The notes: generated by a model not told the origin, from the sequence alone. 64,000 nucleotides of DNA from Verrucomicrobiia bacterium (GCA_030425385.1 JAUIAH010000023.1:1-64000); one strand, 5' to 3'. Numbered from the stretch's first letter, positions 1 through 9,528 are shown. Numbers and translations: made by a program.

Positions 1-107
1 AAGTCAGAAAGCGGAGCAGGAAAGGCTGAATCTGAATACGACGTCTCCGGAAATTCATCGCCCCACCACGTCTTCAAAAACGACTCAAGTTGGGGCAATG
101 TGGTCAT
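1..107 (-). CDS. 5' end of an unidentified protein gene (partial)
   Basis: An ATG at 107-105 opens a minus-strand frame that stays open for 35 codons to the window edge. The peptide begins MTTLPQLESFLKTWWGDEFP and is mildly acidic with two adjacent tryptophans. I do not recognise the family. No strong Shine-Dalgarno sequence precedes the ATG, so the start and even the reality of the gene are uncertain. The AT-rich stretch at about 110-250 would hold its promoter. There is no signal peptide or membrane segment in the visible part. Confidence 0.4.
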   Translation of the reverse strand, partial: MTTLPQLESFLKTWWGDEFPETSYSDSAFPAPLSD

Positions 108-263
108 GCCATTTTTTGCGACAACGTTGTATATACGACACGTGCGATATATCACCGGATATATGTGCAGGTCGTTTGGATTTCTTGATTATTTGGTTTT
201 GTTAATTTCATAATCACTACATTTTTCGTTTGACCGGTTTGTTCAATTGCTTACTTTGTTCGG

Positions 264-704
264 ATGAACGCTTTCCATGACTCGGATTTGCCTCGCCATG
301 CGGCTTGGTTGGAGCGTCTTTTGGATCAAGCGTTTTCGATGCTTTTGCTACAGTGATCCTGTTCATACGGGGATCGCACTCATTCCTCTTAGCCAAGCGT
401 ATTTGCATCACTTGGAGTCTCGGCCCAGTGTTCCCGATTGGCAAGCAGATCAGGCGCGCGGGCGCGCGAGGCGCTTCGTCTTTTCGCCAGGGAGATCGAG
501 CATGGGCGATGGGAGGGGGATCAGATCTGCTTCCGGTTGCGGACGGCTCTGCCGGTCCGGGACCTCTCGGTTCCCGTGGTCCCACCTGATGGTGGAGAAC
601 GGCACGGGGGTGCTTCCGCGAGGGAGATGATGCCCGCAGTGGCACACGATGCTTCTGTTTCAGCTGTTTCTCCCTCTGAGATGGCGTTGCGGCGCGGGGC
701 CTGA
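264..704 (+). pseudogene. Decayed gene, possibly a GntR-like transcriptional regulator
   Basis: Between the first gene and the SGNH hydrolase (about 790 bases) no intact gene is visible. An ATG at 264 starts a plausible 30-codon frame that hits TGA at 354. The same frame resumes around 438 with a stretch containing REIEHGRWEG, which resembles the segment before the winged helix-turn-helix in GntR-type regulators. Another frame then carries an HTH-like stretch ending in GVLPRGR. Coding-like pieces scattered over frames with in-frame stops suggest a frameshifted remnant. Seen: the stops and frame changes. Inferred: the family. The rest, to 899, also shows no intact gene on either strand. Confidence 0.33.
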
Positions 705-899
705 TCGTCGTGCTAGGGGATCGGCGAGCGAGCTGGCAGCGCTGCAGGCGATGCGCTTGGCGTTGGCAGGTGGCCTTTCATTCACTATGCGTTGGCGACT
801 GAGCGATTGTCTCTTTCTTGGGTGCGGCATTATTTGGCGCATTGGGGTAGGTGACGGGGTCGACTCGGTCTGGATGTGAGGGGAGCTGTTTTGCGTTGC

Positions 900-2225
900 C
901 TATCGTTTTGTTGAAGGTGAGTGTGGCTGGAAGCGGGGGCCGTCGGTGCGGCCTTGGGTCCAGAGGCGTAGGTTGCGGAGGCGTTGTCGGCCGTGGGCGT
1001 AGTAGAGCTTGTCGAGGCCGTCGAGGTGCCGTTGGTAGGCTTCCGCGCGTCGGGCTGGCCAATCGGGCTGAGGCTCGCCGAGGGATGGGCGCAAGGTTTG
1101 AGTGAGGGCGTTGGCAATTTCTTGATGCCCGCGGAAGGTTGGGTGAACGTGGTCGACGAGGATTTCGTTTCCTAACAGACCCGCAGGAGTGGTCTTTCCG
1201 AGTAGCGCTTGGGCATCGATGAGGGGGACTTTGGCACGGTGGCAGATGGTGCCTAGCCTTGTGGCCATTTCGGGAAGCATGCGTAGGGGGCAGAGGTCTT
1301 CTTCGAGGGCGTTCCAGAATGCGGTCTCGGCTGTGGCGAAGTCGTTCTGTGCGAGCGCGCGTTGGCCGTTGTGGTAGGCTGCCAGAGCGGGGCCGTCTGA
1401 TTTGAAGGGGGGGCAGTCTTTCAGATTCACCGGAGGACGGATCATGATGAGGGGGATTTCTGCTTGCTGGGCGAGAGTGACTAGCCGTTGCACATTGACC
1501 TCGAAATGGTCTAGCACCCGAGCTTTCCAAATGGGGTCGCGCGTGTAGCCGCGCAGGCCGCCTTGGTAGTCTAGCAGAGCATCGACTTCTCTTTTGAGAA
1601 TGGGACGGGCGTGGGTGATGCTGTCTGGTGACGGGAGGCAGTCGTTGATGAGATGATAGAGATGGAGCTGGGAAGCAAGTTTCACGGCGGGTTCCCAGCG
1701 GCGGGCGTCGGCGTAGGTGCGGGCTTCCAAGAATTCATTCTGTCCTGTGCAGACGATCAGAAGATCGGGCTCGTATTGGAGGCATTCTGTGAGGATGGGA
1801 ATGAGGCGGTAGCTCGCGTAGGAGACGCCGCCTGCATTCACGACTTCGAACGCTCGCTCGGGGTAAGCGCTTTGAAGACTCAGCTTGAGCCAGGTCGAGA
1901 AGGCCGTTTCAATGGAATAGGGGCGTCCTTGAACGGTCGAGCCTCCGAGGCAGAAGATCCGAAACGTACCCGCTCCTTTCTTTCTAGCAAAGCGGTCTCT
2001 CACAAAGTATCGCAAGCGTTCGGGCGAGGTCGCGTAGGTATTGGAGAAGGGATCGAGAGCAAAGAGTGGGCGCGTGCTTTCGAATTGGATAGCGGGGTCC
2101 TCCGTGGAATCGGGAACTCCCAGGCCTAGGAGTCGACAGCCCACCTCGATACTGGCGATGAGGAGGCACCCGATGGCGAGCGCTGCCAGGCGGCGTTTCC
2201 AAGGATGCTCGCGCAACCTGGCCAT
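900..2225 (-). CDS. SGNH/GDSL-type hydrolase, membrane anchored
   Basis: A 441-residue protein with an N-terminal signal or anchor segment (about residues 12-34). The SGNH core follows: block I GGST (94-97, nucleophile Ser96), block II NAGG (130-133), block III GQNE (161-164) and the Asp/His pair in DHVH (358-361). These families hydrolyse esters on sugars, lipids or wall polymers; the substrate cannot be read from sequence. An insert around 280-310 (YHNGQRALAQNDFATAETAF) looks like a single TPR hairpin. It is the last gene of the efflux operon, starting four bases after the permease stop, so it is probably co-transcribed. A role in modifying something exported by that system is inference only. 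Confidence 0.8.
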   Translation of the reverse strand: MARLREHPWKRRLAALAIGCLLIASIEVGCRLLGLGVPDSTEDPAIQFESTRPLFALDPFSNTYATSPERLRYFVRDRFARKKGAGTFRIFCLGGSTVQGRPYSIETAFSTWLKLSLQSAYPERAFEVVNAGGVSYASYRLIPILTECLQYEPDLLIVCTGQNEFLEARTYADARRWEPAVKLASQLHLYHLINDCLPSPDSITHARPILKREVDALLDYQGGLRGYTRDPIWKARVLDHFEVNVQRLVTLAQQAEIPLIMIRPPVNLKDCPPFKSDGPALAAYHNGQRALAQNDFATAETAFWNALEEDLCPLRMLPEMATRLGTICHRAKVPLIDAQALLGKTTPAGLLGNEILVDHVHPTFRGHQEIANALTQTLRPSLGEPQPDWPARRAEAYQRHLDGLDKLYYAHGRQRLRNLRLWTQGRTDGPRFQPHSPSTKR

Positions 2226-2229
2226 GACT

Positions 2230-3519
2230 TTATTCGTGGCGGAGGGCTTCGATCGGATCCAGTTTGGCGGCTTGCGAAGCGGGGTAGAGCCCGAAGACGA
2301 CGCCGGTGAGGCCGGAGATGCCGAAGGCGAGAATGACGGACCACGGGGTGACCACGGTCACCATCTGGGTGAAGAAGGAAACCATCAAGGGGGTGACGAT
2401 GCCTAACACCACCCCTATCAAGCCGCCGCCGATGGAAAGCACGATGGTCTCGATCAGAAACTGGGTGATGATGTCTTTCTTCTTGGCTCCGAGTGCGCGC
2501 CGCACGCCAATCTCTCGCGTGCGCTCGGTGACGGTGGCTAACATGATATTCATGATGCCGATACCGCCGACGAGGAGGGAGATGGCTGCGATGGAGCCTA
2601 ACACGATGTTAAACATGCGCTTGGTGGCTTCCGCTTCTCGTAGCAATTGCAGGGGAACGATCAGTTCGTAGTCATTCTGATCGTGGAAACGCGTGAGGAG
2701 CTGCTTGATCTGAGGCTCTGCGGCAATGACGGCGTCCGTGTCGCGCATCTTCACAATGATGCGGTGCAATTCCACGCGTTCGGCGCTGAAGCTCCCTGAG
2801 TTCCGGCGCACGAGGGTCTCGCCGAATCGGGAGCGTGCGGTGGAGAGCGGAATGTAGACATTATTATCCACGGGATCCCCATCGGTTTGGCTGCGTTGCG
2901 GGCGCTGCTCGAGAGTGCCGGTTTCCCGGACGATGCCGATCACTTGATAGTAGATGGCCTGCACGCGAATGGTACTTTGAAGGGGATCTTGATAGGGGAA
3001 TAGGCGTTGTGCGAGACCGGCGGTGATGACACAGACATTGCGCTGATGTTTCTCATCCGTCTGTGATATGAAGCGTCCGCGTGCCATCTCTAAGCCTTGA
3101 ATCTCGGGATAATTGCTCAAGGTGCCGATCACTTGCCCGGGTTCTTGCCGGCGACCGAAGCGGATATTCTCGCGGATGATGCGCATGGGCATGACGTGCA
3201 AGACACCAGGGATGGTGCGCTGCAACCTGCCAGCGTCATCATAGGTGAGGCCGTATTGGATCTCAAAGCTACGATTGTTTGAGGTATCGTCCTGATTCTG
3301 CTCTGGCGGCTTGAAGCTATTGATGATGATATTCGTGCTCCCCAGACGCTTGATGCGTTCTTGAGCTTCGTAGGAGGCCCCTTCACCGATGGCTAACATG
3401 GCGATGACGGAGCAGACTCCGAAGATGATGCCGAGCATGGTGAGCCCCGAGCGCAACTTGTGCAGGAGGAGGCTCTTCACTCCCAGCTGAATGGTGTTGA
3501 GAAGCTGTGAGGAAATCAT
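2230..3519 (-). CDS. ABC transporter permease, MacB/FtsX family
   Basis: 429 residues. An N-terminal transmembrane helix (about 20-45) precedes a long periplasmic MacB_PCD-type domain. A C-terminal FtsX domain with three helices contains the motifs GGIGIMNIMLATVTERTREIG and GVRRALGA. The protein lacks a fused ATPase; that is the separate gene just upstream (gap six bases), as in most MacB-like systems outside Proteobacteria. With the adaptor and outer-membrane protein it should form a mechanotransmission-type tripartite exporter for a peptide, lipid or antibiotic. The family assignment is secure; the cargo is unknown. Confidence 0.9.
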   Translation of the reverse strand: MISSQLLNTIQLGVKSLLLHKLRSGLTMLGIIFGVCSVIAMLAIGEGASYEAQERIKRLGSTNIIINSFKPPEQNQDDTSNNRSFEIQYGLTYDDAGRLQRTIPGVLHVMPMRIIRENIRFGRRQEPGQVIGTLSNYPEIQGLEMARGRFISQTDEKHQRNVCVITAGLAQRLFPYQDPLQSTIRVQAIYYQVIGIVRETGTLEQRPQRSQTDGDPVDNNVYIPLSTARSRFGETLVRRNSGSFSAERVELHRIIVKMRDTDAVIAAEPQIKQLLTRFHDQNDYELIVPLQLLREAEATKRMFNIVLGSIAAISLLVGGIGIMNIMLATVTERTREIGVRRALGAKKKDIITQFLIETIVLSIGGGLIGVVLGIVTPLMVSFFTQMVTVVTPWSVILAFGISGLTGVVFGLYPASQAAKLDPIEALRHE

Positions 3520-3525
3520 GTTCTG

Positions 3526-4227
3526 TTAGTTTTGAACATCCCTGGCAATGACGCCATCCCGCATGTGAACCACGCGTTGGGCACGGGCGGCGACGGCATC
3601 TTCGTGGGTGACCATGACGATGGTCTTGCCGTCGGCATTCAGTTTCTCGATGATCTCGAGAACTTCCTGCTCCGTTTGCGAGTCCAGGTTGCCCGTGGGT
3701 TCGTCTGCAAGAATCATGAGAGGATCGTTGACGAGGGAGCGCGCGATGGCAACGCGTTGCTGCTGGCCCCCCGAAAGCTGGGTGGGGCGGTGATCCAAGC
3801 GGTCGGCGAGCCCTACCAAAGCCGCCAATTCTTGACAACGCTCCTCGTAGTCTTTCAATTCGACACCTTGATAGATCAGCGGCACTTGGATATTCTCAAT
3901 CACTGTGAGCTGGGCGATCAGGTTGTACGATTGGAAGATGAAACCGAGGCGTTTGCCGCGCACGGTCGAGAGCGTGTCATCATCCATTTGGGAAACATCT
4001 TCCCCGCCGAGATAATACTGGCCGCGGGTGGGGCGATCCAGGCATCCTAGAATGTTGAGCATGGTGGATTTGCCAGAGCCAGACGGCCCCATGATGGCCA
4101 CGAAGGACCCTTCGGCGATGGAGAGATCGACCCCGCGAAGGGCGCGCACTTCTACCTCGCCTACCTGAAAGATCTTCTCGACCTGCTTGATTTCAATGAT
4201 GGCCTCCGGATCGGGCATAACACTCAC
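3526..4227 (-). CDS. ABC transporter ATP-binding protein, MacB/LolD type
   Basis: 233 residues, a complete ATPase domain. It has Walker A GPSGSGKS (47-54), Q-loop FIFQSYN (about 97-103), signature LSGGQ (151-155), Walker B MILADEP (171-177) and the switch histidine in TTHED-like VTHED (207-211). Length and motifs match the LolD/MacB/SalX group that energises FtsX-like permeases. The gene lies between the adaptor (gap 11 bases) and the permease (gap 6), consistent with one transcript and one complex at the cytoplasmic membrane. Confidence 0.93.
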   Translation of the reverse strand: MSVMPDPEAIIEIKQVEKIFQVGEVEVRALRGVDLSIAEGSFVAIMGPSGSGKSTMLNILGCLDRPTRGQYYLGGEDVSQMDDDTLSTVRGKRLGFIFQSYNLIAQLTVIENIQVPLIYQGVELKDYEERCQELAALVGLADRLDHRPTQLSGGQQQRVAIARSLVNDPLMILADEPTGNLDSQTEQEVLEIIEKLNADGKTIVMVTHEDAVAARAQRVVHMRDGVIARDVQN

Positions 4228-4238
4228 ACCACTAAACC

Positions 4239-6074
4239 TTACTCGCCTCGTCCCCGTCCGCCGCCTTCGCCACCGCCACCGCCGCCTTGGAAGGACTGGC
4301 GCATGGCGTCACGCTCGTCATCGCTCAAGGTGCCATCGCCATCCTTATCGAAGCGTTTCAACATCTGAGCTCGGCGATCGTCGCCACCGCCACCGCCTTC
4401 TGGGCGTCCGCCACCGCGCTCGCCATCGGCACCGCCGCCACGCCCGCCGCCGTCGGCACCGCCGCGTTGGCGACCTTCGCCCCCGCCGCCGCCGCGAGGT
4501 CTGGACCGTTCGCTATTCGCTTCGGGGCGTTCGGTAGGCAGTTCCAAATCGTCTGTGGCTCCTTCTTGAAGAACGCCGCCAGAGAGATCGATCTCCTCAT
4601 CCACGGGAGGGGCCAGCATGACTTCTTGGCCTTCCTCTAGCCCTTTCTGAATCTCGATGAAGCTAGTATTAAACATGCCGATCTCCACGGGTACGGGTTC
4701 GGGCCCGCCGAGGCGCTTCACGTAGCAGACCTGATTGCCTCGATAGGTGGTCACGGCTTGGATAGGAACCTTGATCACGTTCTGCAGGTTGGCGATGACG
4801 ATGTCCGCTCGTGCGGAGACACCCGGTTTCACGTCGGGAAGGGAATCGGTGATGGTTACCTCGGTGCTATAGACTTTCATGTTAGGATTGCCCCATCGGC
4901 TTTGGGCATCTGGGAGAATGGCCACTTTGGTCACTTCGCCGCGGAAGCGCTCGTCAGGAAGCGAATCGAGGACGACAAAGGCGGGAAGGCCCACACTCAC
5001 TTGGCCCACGTGGGACTCATGTACCTTGAGAGTGACTTTCATCCGCGAGGTGTCTGGAATCTTGATGAGCTCCTGCCGTTTGCGCACTTGGGCACCTTCC
5101 TCGATCATGGATTCGCTGCTGAACCGGCTTGAGCTCATGGCATATACCACCAATCCCGATTGGGGGGCGTAGATCTTGGAGGACTTCAGTTGCTCCCTCA
5201 TCTTATCCAACTTGTCCTCATTCAATTTGAGCGTGGCTTCGGCGGAATTCTTATCAGCCGATGCTTGGGCAATCTTGCTTTCCCCTTGTTTCTTCACGCG
5301 CTCCAATTCTCGGAGGGCTTCTTCCAAGGTGGATTCGAATTCGGCTTCTGCTTTCGTCAGTTCATAATCTTTGAGCATCGCATAGGTACTGCGAGCGGTT
5401 TCCACCTCTTTGGATCCGCGACTGACTTCCAAGCCGTCACGGTCCACCGTGGACTTGGTTTCAAATCCTTGTTCTGCGAGTTTCTTGGACCATTCAAACT
5501 TCTCCTCCGCAAGTTTGAGTGATTCTTCTGACGTATCGATCGTCAATTCGGCACTGCGCAATTGCTGGTCTTTGTCCAATTCTTCAAACTTCTGCAGATC
5601 CATGCGGGCGAACTGCACCGCGAGTTCCGCCGCGCGCACCTCACTATCGACCGTGCTTGTCATGATCTCGAGATCATTCTCCGCTGTGACGAAGGCCGCG
5701 CGGCTGGTTTCAAAACTGATCTGTTGATCTTTTAACGCTTCCTCTGCCTCGGCGGAATCGAGCTCCACAATCAGGTCTCCCTCTTCTACATAAGACCCTT
5801 CGGGAACGATAAAGATGATGCGGGAATCGCCGTCCACTTCATTGCGCACGACCACTTCATTCACCGCCTCGAGTTGACCGCCTTCTGTCACCACCACGAG
5901 AAACTCCCCGCGTTCCACTTGATGATAGGCTGCTTCACTCAATTCATCAGAACCTCTCAGGAGAAGCCACCCGAGGGCGATGAGAACGATGGCGAGGATA
6001 GCCATGACTTTGGGCCGCGTCCCGATGGCGCGCGCGATCCGGCCGAGGAGTGACGGTGATTGATTGGAATCCAT
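4239..6074 (-). CDS. Efflux periplasmic adaptor (HlyD/MacA-like) with Gly-rich EF-hand tail
   Basis: 611 residues. An N-terminal membrane helix (about 22-40, ending LLLRGSDEL) is followed by a split lipoyl domain, a long acidic/basic coiled-coil hairpin (about 130-300) and beta-barrel and membrane-proximal domains to about 500. This is the architecture of adaptors linking an inner-membrane pump to a TolC-like duct. The last about 110 residues are unusual: Gly/Arg/Glu-rich low complexity interrupted by one canonical 12-residue EF-hand loop, DKDGDGTLSDDE (576-587, bases 4314-4349), and ending in more Gly-rich sequence. Adaptors do not normally carry this tail. It lies between the TolC-like gene (gap 15) and the ATPase. 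Confidence 0.88.
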   Translation of the reverse strand: MDSNQSPSLLGRIARAIGTRPKVMAILAIVLIALGWLLLRGSDELSEAAYHQVERGEFLVVVTEGGQLEAVNEVVVRNEVDGDSRIIFIVPEGSYVEEGDLIVELDSAEAEEALKDQQISFETSRAAFVTAENDLEIMTSTVDSEVRAAELAVQFARMDLQKFEELDKDQQLRSAELTIDTSEESLKLAEEKFEWSKKLAEQGFETKSTVDRDGLEVSRGSKEVETARSTYAMLKDYELTKAEAEFESTLEEALRELERVKKQGESKIAQASADKNSAEATLKLNEDKLDKMREQLKSSKIYAPQSGLVVYAMSSSRFSSESMIEEGAQVRKRQELIKIPDTSRMKVTLKVHESHVGQVSVGLPAFVVLDSLPDERFRGEVTKVAILPDAQSRWGNPNMKVYSTEVTITDSLPDVKPGVSARADIVIANLQNVIKVPIQAVTTYRGNQVCYVKRLGGPEPVPVEIGMFNTSFIEIQKGLEEGQEVMLAPPVDEEIDLSGGVLQEGATDDLELPTERPEANSERSRPRGGGGGEGRQRGGADGGGRGGGADGERGGGRPEGGGGGDDRRAQMLKRFDKDGDGTLSDDERDAMRQSFQGGGGGGEGGGRGRGE

Positions 6075-6089
6075 GACGGTGAGGGGTTG

Positions 6090-7859
6090 TTAGTTAGCGA
6101 AGATTTGGTCGGGCGTGGGAATGGCATCCTCATCGGCACTGACTTCTACTTCGGGTGTGGGTGTGGGTGCGGTTTCAGTGGGAACGGGCTTGGCAGAACG
6201 CCATTTATCGAGATTCACTTTGAGGGCTTTGTCCTTTAGCCAAAACGCCTCTCCCTCAGTTGACAGGATGCCCAAATCGGCGAGGAGGCCGAGCCGCACT
6301 TCAAGGTAGTCCACCAGGACCCCCGTGACGGCGTTCTGAGCATTAATGAGCGCATCTTGAGATTCATTCAAATCACGGAAGATCACCGTGCCCGCTTGCA
6401 GACGCAAGCGATTCCCCTCCACTCGGTTCTCGGCCAAGGCCACCGCATTGCTTTGAATCTGAAAACTTTGCCGCAGTTGCTCCAATTGGCGCAATTCCTG
6501 ATCGATCAGATTGCGCAATTGATCAAATGTCAGGCCGAGGCGACGGATAGCTGCTTCAAACTGAATCACCGTCGAGCGATATTGATTGCGTTCTTGGAGG
6601 CGATCCAGAGGGAGGTTGAGTTGGATGCCAACATTGGCTCTAACGTTATCGAAATCGAAGTCGGCGTAGTCCGTGGCACCTTCATCGTTGTCCAAACTAG
6701 CATCCGCAAAGATATTAAGATCGGCTTTGAGCCGGTCGGCGGCCAGAGCGACCTGGCGTTTGCTATCTTCGAAGCGATCCACTTCATTGAGCAGGGGCAA
6801 GCGATGCTCCAAGGCAATGCGGAAACTTTGTTCGCGGCTGAGATCGAGGGATTTCAATTCCAAGTCTCGCAGCTTCGTCATTTCGTCGTCGTTCAGACGC
6901 AAGTCGACGGTTTGGGGCATGCCCAAGGTGATCTTGAACCGATCGAGCGCATTGCGAAAGCGTGTGATGGAGTTGAGATAACTGTCCTTGGCTTGCAACT
7001 CGGCCTGCTCGGACTCGGCCACCTGTTCGGGACGGGCGCGGTCCACGGATCGTGCGCGAAGGTATTCGGTGAATCCTTTGCGGGAGAGGTAGTTATTGTA
7101 TTGGTTGTAGATGACGTCCTTGGCTTGCAAGAGCCGATAGTATTCAATGACGACATCCACGGCGAAAGTGTTCTGGAAGTGACTGAAATCACGGACACCA
7201 TAGAACACGTTGCGATGGGCTTGTTTGAGCCGTTCTCCGGCGATCTTGGAACCGGCACCACGAAGCAATGGCTGGAGGAGATTGAGGCTAATGACAGAGG
7301 CGGCGGAGCGTCGCGGGTCCCCGGTGTAGTAGCGCAAGAGATCATTGGCGATGCTCAAGCCGATGTCGGCACCGGTGATGAGGGCTTGGTCCACACCAAT
7401 GGTCGAATTCACGCGTCCGAGACGTTCGCCATCGCTGAGGCGTGATCCCGTGGCGCGGGAATTGGCGAACAGCTGGGGGAAGAACTGATGACGCTCGCCA
7501 GTGAGATTGAGAGCCGTGACGTAGAGAGACTCTTTCTCTGACTGGTAGTCACGGCTGTGTTTCACCGCATAGTCGAGGGCCTGATCGATGTTGAGTTCCT
7601 TCCGCTTGGCTGGACTGCGTTTATCGAGAATGGCCTGACTTGAGAGATCCTTTGGTTTCTTGTCGGAGAATTCTGTATCGATGGTGAAATCGTCAGAGGC
7701 TTCTCCGAAGATGTCTTTCTCGACCTGCTGCAGGATCTTGTAGACATCCTTATCGGCCTGGCGCCTATAAAAGCCAGTGGTACATCCAACCACTAGGGTT
7801 CCCACACTTAGCACTAACAATAATCGAATGGTTGGTGGGGCGCATTTGGTGGTGGGCAT
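6090..7859 (-). CDS. Outer-membrane efflux lipoprotein, TolC family
   Basis: 589 residues. The N-terminus carries a lipoprotein signal with lipobox LVVGC (Cys26). The body has long alpha-helical regions rich in Gln, Arg, Leu and Glu, including a repeated coiled-coil layout around 230-330 and 430-520, as in TolC/OprM duct proteins. It would form the outer-membrane channel for the adaptor, ATPase and permease encoded directly downstream. It starts 16 bases after the RsmA-Nudix gene, so the whole set down to 900 is probably one operon. The extra N-terminal region (30-110) and the Pro/Thr-rich acidic end vary in this family. Confidence 0.87.
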   Translation of the reverse strand: MPTTKCAPPTIRLLLVLSVGTLVVGCTTGFYRRQADKDVYKILQQVEKDIFGEASDDFTIDTEFSDKKPKDLSSQAILDKRSPAKRKELNIDQALDYAVKHSRDYQSEKESLYVTALNLTGERHQFFPQLFANSRATGSRLSDGERLGRVNSTIGVDQALITGADIGLSIANDLLRYYTGDPRRSAASVISLNLLQPLLRGAGSKIAGERLKQAHRNVFYGVRDFSHFQNTFAVDVVIEYYRLLQAKDVIYNQYNNYLSRKGFTEYLRARSVDRARPEQVAESEQAELQAKDSYLNSITRFRNALDRFKITLGMPQTVDLRLNDDEMTKLRDLELKSLDLSREQSFRIALEHRLPLLNEVDRFEDSKRQVALAADRLKADLNIFADASLDNDEGATDYADFDFDNVRANVGIQLNLPLDRLQERNQYRSTVIQFEAAIRRLGLTFDQLRNLIDQELRQLEQLRQSFQIQSNAVALAENRVEGNRLRLQAGTVIFRDLNESQDALINAQNAVTGVLVDYLEVRLGLLADLGILSTEGEAFWLKDKALKVNLDKWRSAKPVPTETAPTPTPEVEVSADEDAIPTPDQIFAN

Positions 7860-7875
7860 GGTTCTACTTCAATGC

Positions 7876-9237
7876 CTAGAGCGTGATTCCGTCGCGGTTT
7901 CCGCCAGATTTCTGATAGACGCGGAAGCACTCGATGAATCCGGAGGCGAAGTCTTGCGGGCGCTTCTCAATCCAGCGATCGACTATTTCCACTGGAAAGT
8001 AGGCGCCCGTCTCGACTTCTGCACAGGGATAGCGGAGGCGTTTGGGGGCGTCCACGCGGAAGAGGTGGACGTGCTCCCAGCCGGTGGCGGCTGTGGCTGG
8101 CAAGGTCGCGATCCATTCGGGTTCGCGTTCCCTGATGCCGAGTTCTTCTTCCAATTCGCGCACGACTGCCGAGGCGTATGATTCGCCCGCATCGAGATGA
8201 CCGGCGGCAGAAGAGTCCCAGACTCCAGGGTGGGCGTCCTTCAAATGCGAGCGTTTCTGCAGGAAGAGATCACCGGCTTTATTGAACGCAAAGACATGAA
8301 TGGCGCGGTGTCGCCAGCCGTTGGCATGCACCTCGCGGCGCGTGGCCTGACGCAGGACAACGTCGTTCTCATCGACGACGTCGAAGCATTCGTCGTCTTT
8401 CTGGGGGTTATCCTTGAGGGGATGATCGTCGACCAGGCGAGCCATGTGGATCCAGTCTTCGAGCGAGAGCTCTTCGGCGCGGGCTGTGGGCGGGATCTGC
8501 AAGGTCGCGCCTACCTGTTCCCAATCCACGCTCAGAGGCGCGAGGACATTCTTCAACTGCTTGCGCCGCTGAGAGAAGCCCTGACGGATCAGGCGATCGA
8601 AGGTATCGTGATCAAATATAGGGAGTTCCCCGGGGGCACGTCGCTCGAGCACAATGATGGAGGAATCCACCTGGGGACGTGGATAGAAAGCCGCGGGACC
8701 GATGGAGCGCAGCATCTTGGGACGCCAATAGGCCTGGATGCGGAGGGAAAAGGCGCCGTAGTCTTTGGTCCGGGGCTTGGCGACCACACGCTCGGCGACT
8801 TCTTTCTGCAGCATAAACACGGCCCTGGTGAACGGGCTGGGCGGCATGAGGTAGTGGATCATGATGTGACCGCCGCAAGAATAGGGGAGATTGCCAATCA
8901 GCTTGAGGGGCTGTTCTGGAAATAATGACCGGAAATCGTGCTTCACCGCATCTTCCGGAATGACGGTCACGCGGGGATCGCTCTCATAAGTCTTCGCAAG
9001 GTGCGCTGCCAAGCGTTGATCGTATTCGACCAACCAGAGATTCTCAGCTGCCTGGTGCAAGTGGCGCGTGAGGGCTCCTGTTCCAGGTCCGATCTCCACG
9101 GCGGATTCCCCTGGAGAAAGCTCCAATTGGCGGACAATCCATTGGGCCGACTGATCATCCGTGAGAAAGTTCTGACCGAGCTTACGGCTGGGTTGAACCC
9201 CGAGAGAATCCAGCAAGGAACGCAAGGCCGCTGACAT
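7876..9237 (-). CDS. rsmA: 16S rRNA dimethyladenosine transferase (RsmA/KsgA) fused to a Nudix hydrolase domain
   Basis: 453 residues against about 270 for ordinary RsmA. Residues 1-270 form the methyltransferase: QNFL near 22-25, the SAM-binding loop EIGPGTG (48-54), the catalytic motif NLPY (116-119) and the C-terminal helical domain with FSQRRKQLKN. Family knowledge: it dimethylates two adjacent adenines of helix 45 late in 30S assembly. Residues about 283-445 are a Nudix hydrolase with a complete box, GHLDAGE...REL-EEELGI (346-368), closest in pattern to the isopentenyl-diphosphate-isomerase-like/YfcD group. The two domains share one uninterrupted frame. It is the first gene of the efflux operon. 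The assignment of each half is firm; why they are fused is unknown. Confidence 0.92.
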   Translation of the reverse strand: MSAALRSLLDSLGVQPSRKLGQNFLTDDQSAQWIVRQLELSPGESAVEIGPGTGALTRHLHQAAENLWLVEYDQRLAAHLAKTYESDPRVTVIPEDAVKHDFRSLFPEQPLKLIGNLPYSCGGHIMIHYLMPPSPFTRAVFMLQKEVAERVVAKPRTKDYGAFSLRIQAYWRPKMLRSIGPAAFYPRPQVDSSIIVLERRAPGELPIFDHDTFDRLIRQGFSQRRKQLKNVLAPLSVDWEQVGATLQIPPTARAEELSLEDWIHMARLVDDHPLKDNPQKDDECFDVVDENDVVLRQATRREVHANGWRHRAIHVFAFNKAGDLFLQKRSHLKDAHPGVWDSSAAGHLDAGESYASAVVRELEEELGIREREPEWIATLPATAATGWEHVHLFRVDAPKRLRYPCAEVETGAYFPVEIVDRWIEKRPQDFASGFIECFRVYQKSGGNRDGITL

Positions 9238-9434
9238 GCACGATGCCTCGTAGGCATCTCGGAAACTGGCAAGACGCGATCTTCAGAATTCCTGGCCTCC
9301 CAATCCATACAAACCATAATCGAGAACGTGCTTGGCGACGCCTTTGGCTACCGAGTCCATTATTCGTAATTTCAAGAATTTAGAAGCCCCTCTTATTGTG
9401 AGTTTAATTTCTAGGCGGATCAGATGTGAGAACG

Positions 9435-9464
9435 TTGATTTATCATAAAATCTTGTTTGATAAT
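9435..9464 (+). promoter_or_regulatory. Candidate housekeeping promoter for the PEP-CTERM gene
   Basis: TTGATT at 9435-9440 and GATAAT at 9459-9464 are separated by 18 bases within a markedly AT-rich stretch. Initiation near 9471 would leave a leader of about 58 bases before the ATG at 9529. The match to a sigma-70 consensus is by eye only. The facing operon that starts at 9237 must have its own promoter in the same 290-base gap, but I could not pick a clear one. Confidence 0.45.
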
Positions 9465-9528
9465 CGACCTGATCCCTTTAGAATCCCTAATATCTACTCC
9501 AACGATAAACCAAACTGACCTCTCACAA

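Noticed and set aside
217-645. 142-codon minus-strand frame
   Set aside because: Pro/Arg/Ser-rich shadow without start signals, opposite the decayed regulator.
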